Assembly: GCA_007375675.1 (NCBI GenBank)
Contig: VMEU01000001.1
Location: 1 to 40,457, forward strand
Direction of reading: 5' to 3'
Length of the DNA stretch: 40,457 bases
Origin: Parcubacteria group bacterium Greene0416_39
GTDB lineage: Bacteria > Patescibacteriota > Minisyncoccia > Minisyncoccales > UBA10102
The notes under the pieces were generated by a model that was not told the origin of the DNA, did not search any database, and worked only from the letters and a program-made list of their open reading frames with translations. The position numbers and the translations under genes were made by a program. Numbering within the stretch: position 1 is the stretch's first letter; every line of letters begins with the position of its first letter. Positions 35,226 through 40,457 of the stretch are shown in pieces.

Positions 35226-36119
35226 TTAATGTAAAAAATCTCTGAATTTATTTTTAAGACTACTCTCTAAATAATTTTTGGGATATATGTCTTTTGGATA
35301 AATCCCGATTAAATGGATGTTGTATTTTTTACAAAGCATCTCTTTTTCTCTTATGGAGCGGTCGTATCTTGGACTATCATTTGCTAAACCAAAATATTCT
35401 ACAAAAAGTTCTTTATTTTTAGCGAATATTTTCCAGTCCGCCTTATGATGTGTTGTTGGATAATACGCATCTCTTTCATGTAAGATATTGTTTTTATCAA
35501 GCCAATTATCAATCAAAAGCTCCGAAATGGAATCGCATACATGACCATCTATAGCCTTAGCATTAACGCGCTTATACATCCGATTATCATGTGAGCGGTT
35601 GGGGATAAACCCTGCCGTCTGAATAGCCTTATTCCAAGAGCCAAATGTTGTAATACATCGTTCTGCGAGTGTTCGGACATCGCGCTTTGCAGGAGTTCGT
35701 TGCATCTCAGATGCTGTTTGTTTAAGGAGTTTTATCAGTTGTTCTGGGGTATATCCTTTTCTGCCACTTTTCCCACATTGGCGGGAGCAGTATTTGTTTT
35801 CACCCCTAAACCGTTTGCGGCACTCCTCATACGCACATACTTTTGGTTTGACTCTATATCTTGGAGCAATAAAGTTACTTTGCTTGGCAGCGCACGAGCT
35901 TGAGCAGTAGTTATGCGGTGAAATTGCGGAAAGCGCCCGTGCAAATTTCTCGTTGCAGTATTCGCAAGCAAGTATTTTTCGCTGTGTTTTATACTGATAC
36001 TCGCACTTTCTGGAACAATAGAAATTCCACCCAAATTTTAAATTTTCATTAAATCGGCCGACGCTTCGATAAATTGGTTTTTTACAATTTTTACAAAAAA
36101 CTTTTTTAAGATCAGTCAT
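35226..36119 (-). CDS. Putative homing-type endonuclease: Cys-rich zinc motifs + homing-endonuclease-associated repeat + PD-(D/E)XK-like C-terminus
   Basis: Multiple CxxC pairs; FGSWNKAIQTAGFIPNR; SELLIDNWLDKNNILHERDAYYP...HKADWKIFAKNKELFVEYFGL...KEMLCKKYNIHLIGIYP. Confidence 0.75.
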   Translation of the reverse strand: MTDLKKVFCKNCKKPIYRSVGRFNENLKFGWNFYCSRKCEYQYKTQRKILACEYCNEKFARALSAISPHNYCSSSCAAKQSNFIAPRYRVKPKVCAYEECRKRFRGENKYCSRQCGKSGRKGYTPEQLIKLLKQTASEMQRTPAKRDVRTLAERCITTFGSWNKAIQTAGFIPNRSHDNRMYKRVNAKAIDGHVCDSISELLIDNWLDKNNILHERDAYYPTTHHKADWKIFAKNKELFVEYFGLANDSPRYDRSIREKEMLCKKYNIHLIGIYPKDIYPKNYLESSLKNKFRDFLH

Positions 36120-36210
36120 GGGTCTTATTTACTATTTTGGGTTTATAAATTAATATTAAACTAAAAGGGGCTGGGTCTTTATTGATTATACCATAACTTG
36201 GAGGATTTAG

Positions 36211-36237
36211 CCCCAGTCCGAATCTGGGTGCTCCGAC
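36211..36237 (+). pseudogene. Possible tRNA 3' remnant (T-arm + acceptor 3' strand only)
   Basis: CCCAG-TCCGAAT-CTGGG-TGCTCCG-A with no matching 5' acceptor CGGAGCA found nearby. Confidence 0.35.
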
Positions 36238-36243
36238 AGACAC

Positions 36244-37377
36244 ATGAAAACCAACATTTTTCTTATTGCAGGCATTCTTGTAGCACTCCTGTTTCTTTCT
36301 ATGGTATTGACGAGGGAAAATCCTTCAGAACAAGCACCTTTGCCCGCCCAAGGGTCTATTGAATCATTCGTAAACCAAATGCTCTCGCAAGAGCAGCGCA
36401 GGGAAGAGGATCCTTCCGTGGTCGACGTTCCCTTAGCCGAGCCATGTGAAGGAGCGAACCATACGAATTTTGATTGTTATGAGGACTACTTTAAGAACAC
36501 AGTAAAACAGCAAAGCATTGTGTACGCATTTGATGCTTTGAAAACAATATACCCCAGTAATGAATACGCAAGGGCACAGTGCCACCCCATCACCCACGTG
36601 ATTGGACAGGAGGCCTCAAAAAAGTTTGCAACCGTTGCAGAGGCATACACCCAGGGAGACAGCTTTTGCTGGTCTGGGTATTACCACGGAGTTTTGGAAG
36701 GTGTTATCGCAAAGATTGGTTACACCAACCTTGCGAGTCAAATGGATGACATTTGCGCTCCTCTTGCAAAAGCGCGTCAGTACAGTTTTGACCATTATAA
36801 CTGCGTTCACGGCTTGGGCCACGGAATTATGGCAATAACGCAAGACGAATTGTTCCAGTCTTTGGAAACCTGCAATGTTCTAAGCGACACCTGGGAGAGG
36901 CAATCGTGCTGGTCAGGCGCTTTTATGGAGAACATTATTATTGACAACAAGAACCACTTCACAAAGTACTTAAAACCAGAAGATCCTTTGTACCCTTGCA
37001 ACGAGGCAGGCAAAGAGTATAAAGGTACGTGCTATCTCATGCAAACCTCGTATATGCTGAAACTCACGAACGGAGACTTTGCAAAGGTATTTGAGCAGTG
37101 TGCAATGGCTGACGAAGGCTTTCAAGACATCTGCTACCAGAGCTTAGGAAGAGACGCTTCAGGCAGAAGCGTGAGCAACGTGCAGCAGACCAAGGCAACG
37201 TGCATCCTTGGGAAAGATTTTCAGCAGCAATCTAATTGCGTGATTGGCGCAGTAAAAGATTTTATTTCCTACCACCATTCCGATATTCAAGCAAAAGAAC
37301 TTTGTTCGTCGCTCGAAAGTTTAGAATTGCAGCAGGTGTGTAAGTCTACCTCAGAAACCTACGCAAAGGTATTATAA
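36244..37377 (+). CDS. Secreted/anchored Cys- and His-rich protein
   Basis: N-terminal TM; repeated motifs CHPITHVIG, CWSGYYHGVLEG, NCVHGLGHGIM, CWSGAFMEN. Confidence 0.8.
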   Translation: MKTNIFLIAGILVALLFLSMVLTRENPSEQAPLPAQGSIESFVNQMLSQEQRREEDPSVVDVPLAEPCEGANHTNFDCYEDYFKNTVKQQSIVYAFDALKTIYPSNEYARAQCHPITHVIGQEASKKFATVAEAYTQGDSFCWSGYYHGVLEGVIAKIGYTNLASQMDDICAPLAKARQYSFDHYNCVHGLGHGIMAITQDELFQSLETCNVLSDTWERQSCWSGAFMENIIIDNKNHFTKYLKPEDPLYPCNEAGKEYKGTCYLMQTSYMLKLTNGDFAKVFEQCAMADEGFQDICYQSLGRDASGRSVSNVQQTKATCILGKDFQQQSNCVIGAVKDFISYHHSDIQAKELCSSLESLELQQVCKSTSETYAKVL

Positions 37378-37406
37378 ACGCAAGCTGGGGGTCGGGGTGA
37401 TTTTGA

Positions 37407-37477
37407 GGGCCCATAGTAAAACGGCATTACGCAGCATTCGCATTGCTGAGGCGGGAGTTCAATTCTCCCTGGGTCCA
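37407..37477 (+). tRNA. tRNA-Ala(CGC)
   Basis: GGGCCCATAGTAAAACGGCATTACGCAGCATTCGCATTGCTGAGGCGGGAGTTCAATTCTCCCTGGGTCCA; G3:U70 identity pair; loop TTCGCAT. Confidence 0.88.
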
Positions 37478-37573
37478 CATGTATCTCGCTTGGTAAGCGA
37501 TCGCTAACGAAGCGAGATCAGGGGTAACGGTTCGCGCTATTGTAAGAATAGATTACAACAGTATAATGAAAGC

Positions 37574-38128
37574 ATGGAAAAGTTGTTTATCCCTATTCTT
37601 TTAGGATCTGACCGTGAAGGCCGCCAATCAGAAAAGGTAGCTCGCTTTGTGTTTGACCAAGCAAAAGTCTATGGAAAGTTTGACACGCAATTTCTTGATG
37701 TAAAAGATTTCGTTCAGACCGCCAAGACCGGAGCAGCAATGCCCTCGGAGAAATCAAAACTTTGGTCTGAGATTATGAAGCGCGCCGACGGGCTCGTCAT
37801 TGTTTCGCCAGAATATAACCACGGATACCCAGGCGAACTCAAACTCATGCTCGACCAGCTGTACCAGGAGTACAACAGGAAACCCGCAGGAATTTGCGGA
37901 GTTTCAGCCGGAGACTTGGGAGGCGCAAGAATGGTAGAGGTTTTAAGGATTTGTCTTATTGAGCTTCAAATGGTTCCCATACGCGAGGCAGTGTATTTTC
38001 CAAAAGCGCATGATCTCTTTAACGAAAAAGGAGAAATCCGCGATGCCTCGTATAAAGAACGCCTGCAAAAATTTTTTGCAGAGCTTGCCTGGTACGCAGA
38101 TGCTCTTGCAAAGGCAAGAAAGGCATGA
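37574..38128 (+). CDS. NADPH-dependent FMN reductase family protein
   Basis: ILLGSDREGRQSEKVARFV, IVSPEYNHGYPGELKLMLDQLYQEY, GVSAGDLGGARMVE. Confidence 0.92.
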   Translation: MEKLFIPILLGSDREGRQSEKVARFVFDQAKVYGKFDTQFLDVKDFVQTAKTGAAMPSEKSKLWSEIMKRADGLVIVSPEYNHGYPGELKLMLDQLYQEYNRKPAGICGVSAGDLGGARMVEVLRICLIELQMVPIREAVYFPKAHDLFNEKGEIRDASYKERLQKFFAELAWYADALAKARKA

Positions 38129-38182
38129 TATACTCTTTGTATGAATGAGATGTCCGTGCGAACGGACATCATTTTCTAAAAC

Positions 38183-39346
38183 ATGGATTTAAAAAACCTT
38201 ACCGTATTGGTAAACCACATTTCAGAAGAGAAAGGGCTTGCAAAAGAGCGCGTGTTAGAAGCTGTTGAGCAGTCTTTGGCAGCAGCATACAAGAAAGAGT
38301 TTGGGGGGAAAGGCCAGGTCATTAAAGCCAAGATTGAACCTAAATCTGGTTCGGTTGAGTTTTGGCAAGAAAAGCTCGTGGTGGATGACTCTATGATTTA
38401 TTCTGAAGAAGAATTAGAGAAGATGAAAGAAGAACCCGCCGAAAACCTTCCAGACATTCAGGCGGGCCCGCCAAACTCCGAAGGTGTTGGCGGGAAGGTG
38501 CATTTTAACCCCGAACGTCATGTGATGGAAGGAGACGTTAAAGGGAAGAAATCAGGAGACATTCTTGAGATTAAACTCAAGACCCAAACAGATTTTGGGA
38601 GAATTGCCGCTCAAACTGCAAAACAGGTTATTCTCCAGAAGATCAGGGAAGCAGAACGAGAGCAAATTCTTTTGGAGTTTCGCTCCAAAGAAGGAGAGCT
38701 TCTCTCTGGAGCCATTCAGAGAATTGAGGGCAGGCTTATCTTTATTGATCTTGGGAAAACTCTTGGGATTCTGTTGAGAGAAGAACAGGTTCCAGGAGAA
38801 TTTTACCGCATTGGCCAGCGTTTGAAGTTTTATTGTCTCAAAGTGGAGGAATCTCCTAAAGGGCCTCAGATTCTTTTGTCGAGAGCATACCCAAAGCTCG
38901 TATCAAAACTGTTTGAGCTTGAGGTTCCAGAGATTGGCGCAGGCGCCGTGGAGATTAAGGCAATTGCAAGAGAGCCAGGATCGCGATCAAAGGTTGCAGT
39001 ATCTTCAAATGAAGAGGGCGTTGACCCTATTGGAGCAATGGTAGGGCAGAGAGGCACAAGGGTGACTGCCGTGATGAATGAGCTTGGAGGAGAGAAAATA
39101 GACATTGTGGAATGGGCAGAAGACCCTGCAAGTTTTGTGGGCAACGCGCTTTCTCCTAGCCGTGTGCTAAACGTTGAAATCTTTCCGAGAAACAGGGCGG
39201 TTGCAGTAGTTGCAGAAGACCAGCTTTCGCTTGCCATTGGACGGGAAGGGCAAAACGTGAGACTTGCTGCAAAGCTCACAGGATGGAAAATAGACGTGAG
39301 AGCTCCTGGACAGGAACAAGAAAAAAGTGATACAACAGAGGTATGA
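38183..39346 (+). CDS. nusA: Transcription termination/antitermination factor NusA
   Basis: [44 protein letters not shown]1, [53 protein letters not shown]. Confidence 0.95.
   Translation: MDLKNLTVLVNHISEEKGLAKERVLEAVEQSLAAAYKKEFGGKGQVIKAKIEPKSGSVEFWQEKLVVDDSMIYSEEELEKMKEEPAENLPDIQAGPPNSEGVGGKVHFNPERHVMEGDVKGKKSGDILEIKLKTQTDFGRIAAQTAKQVILQKIREAEREQILLEFRSKEGELLSGAIQRIEGRLIFIDLGKTLGILLREEQVPGEFYRIGQRLKFYCLKVEESPKGPQILLSRAYPKLVSKLFELEVPEIGAGAVEIKAIAREPGSRSKVAVSSNEEGVDPIGAMVGQRGTRVTAVMNELGGEKIDIVEWAEDPASFVGNALSPSRVLNVEIFPRNRAVAVVAEDQLSLAIGREGQNVRLAAKLTGWKIDVRAPGQEQEKSDTTEV
38467..38494 (+). repeat. Palindromic element inside nusA
   Basis: CCCGCCAAACTCCGAAGGTGTTGGCGGG imperfect hairpin. Confidence 0.75.
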
Positions 39347-39924
39347 ACCTTATCCCAACCGTAATTGAAAAGTCACAGTATGGCGAGCGCGCCTATGATA
39401 TTTATTCGCGCCTGTTAAAAGACCGTATCATCTTTTTGGCAGGCCCTATCAATGACATTGTTGCAAACTCTGTGATTGCCCAGATGCTTTTTCTTGCTTC
39501 CCGAGATTCCAACAAGCCCATCCAGTTTTACATTAACACTCCAGGAGGCATCGTTACCTCGGGTCTGGCAATTTATGACACCATGCAGTATGTGAAATGC
39601 CAGGTTTCAACCGTATGCGTTGGCATGGCAGCTTCCATGGGGGCTGTTCTTTTGGCTGCAGGCGCCAAAGGAAAGCGTTTTGCGCTTCCCCACTCCCAAA
39701 TTTTGCTCCATCAGCCAATGGGAGGAGCGCAGGGCCAGGCAACAGAGATTGAAATTACCGCAAAGCAAATCGTGAAGATCAAAGAGCAGCTGAACACCAT
39801 TCTTGCAAAGCATACGGGCCAGCCTTTTGACAAAATTGAGAAAGACACTGACCGGGATTTTTACCTTTCTTCAGAAGACGCAAAAGCATATGGCCTTCTT
39901 GACGAGGTCATAGGAGAAAAGTAA
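39343..39924 (+). CDS. clpP: ATP-dependent Clp protease proteolytic subunit
   Basis: [48 protein letters not shown]. Confidence 0.96.
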   Translation: MNLIPTVIEKSQYGERAYDIYSRLLKDRIIFLAGPINDIVANSVIAQMLFLASRDSNKPIQFYINTPGGIVTSGLAIYDTMQYVKCQVSTVCVGMAASMGAVLLAAGAKGKRFALPHSQILLHQPMGGAQGQATEIEITAKQIVKIKEQLNTILAKHTGQPFDKIEKDTDRDFYLSSEDAKAYGLLDEVIGEK

Positions 39925-39956
39925 TATAAATACCATGATAACTTGTAACCCATTAT

Positions 39957-40457
39957 ATGAGTCAACTTATCCTATTTTCAGTAGGCATTGTAGTATTACT
40001 CGGAGGGGTTCTTATTGGGTATTATGCGAGGCAGTCTCTGGCCCGAAAGCGGGCAGGGACAATTGAGCAAAAGCTCCAAAGCCGTATTGCGCAAGTTGAG
40101 CAAGAAGGCAGCCAGATTCTTGAAAAAGCAAAAGAAGACGCGAGGCGTGTTCTTGAGACAGGGAAGGCAACAGAGCAACTCTTATTCGAGCGTGAGGCGG
40201 TCTTAGACCGGAAGTTTTTGGAGTTTGACAAGAAAGACCAGGAAGTGCAAAAACGCTCCTCTGGACTTTTACAGCAAGAACAAAAACTCAACGAACAAAT
40301 CGCAGACATTGCAAAGAAGTTAGAGACCGTAGCGCGCATGTCTCAGCAGGAAGCTCTGCAGGAGCTCATGAAACGAGTGGAAGATCTCCACGAAAAAGAC
40401 ATTGTAGGAAGAATGAAAAAGCTTGAGGCAGAAGGCCAGGAGCGCTTTGAGAGGAGG
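39957..40457 (+). CDS. rny: Ribonuclease Y, N-terminal part (truncated by window end)
   Basis: MSQLILFSVGIVVLLGGVLIGYYARQSLARKRAGTIEQKLQ... TM + coiled coil, open to the last base; not in ORF track. Confidence 0.8.
   Translation, partial: MSQLILFSVGIVVLLGGVLIGYYARQSLARKRAGTIEQKLQSRIAQVEQEGSQILEKAKEDARRVLETGKATEQLLFEREAVLDRKFLEFDKKDQEVQKRSSGLLQQEQKLNEQIADIAKKLETVARMSQQEALQELMKRVEDLHEKDIVGRMKKLEAEGQERFERR

Noticed and set aside
35148-36237. Integrative element flanked by tRNA att repeats
   Set aside because: The 3' remnant is not a duplicate of the tRNA-Pro 3' end, so no attL/attR direct repeat is supported.

Overview
The window looks like chromosomal DNA from a Patescibacteria/CPR (Parcubacteria-like) genome; this is inferred from gene content and reduced proteins. 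It uses code 11, with UGA as stop. It carries the conserved origin neighbourhood (dnaN-dnaA / rpmH-rnpA-yidC-jag), housekeeping genes (tsaE, ruvB, yebC, ruvC, tyrS, PBP1A, rsmA, pnp, rpsO, CCA transferase, nusA, clpP, rny start), a CPR-type T4SS-like locus (VirB4, VirB6/TrbL-like, PrgI, VirB2/TrbC-like proteins), two toxin-antitoxin modules and four tRNAs. The strongest unusual signal is in the T4SS operon at 16235-17837. Three consecutive intercistronic junctions carry the same ~83-bp near-palindromic element. In the middle copy the two halves are split by, and flank, a GxxExxY-family PD-(D/E)XK nuclease gene whose start codon and first codons lie inside the terminal repeat. This looks like an autonomous cassette plus two MITE-like derivatives. 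Other signals: a double-hairpin palindrome family inserted in frame in tsaE and present beside tRNA-Lys; heptamer or palindrome insertions in the ruvC, yidC, rsmA and nusA coding sequences; a ~120-nt three-way-junction-like element between pilB and ruvB; an identical 23-nt leader exactly 4 nt upstream of both dnaN and dksA; a frameshifted, internally deleted tyrS; and a class of four monocistronic genes with consensus promoters and strong SDs, including an unlisted 57-aa Gly-rich ORF.
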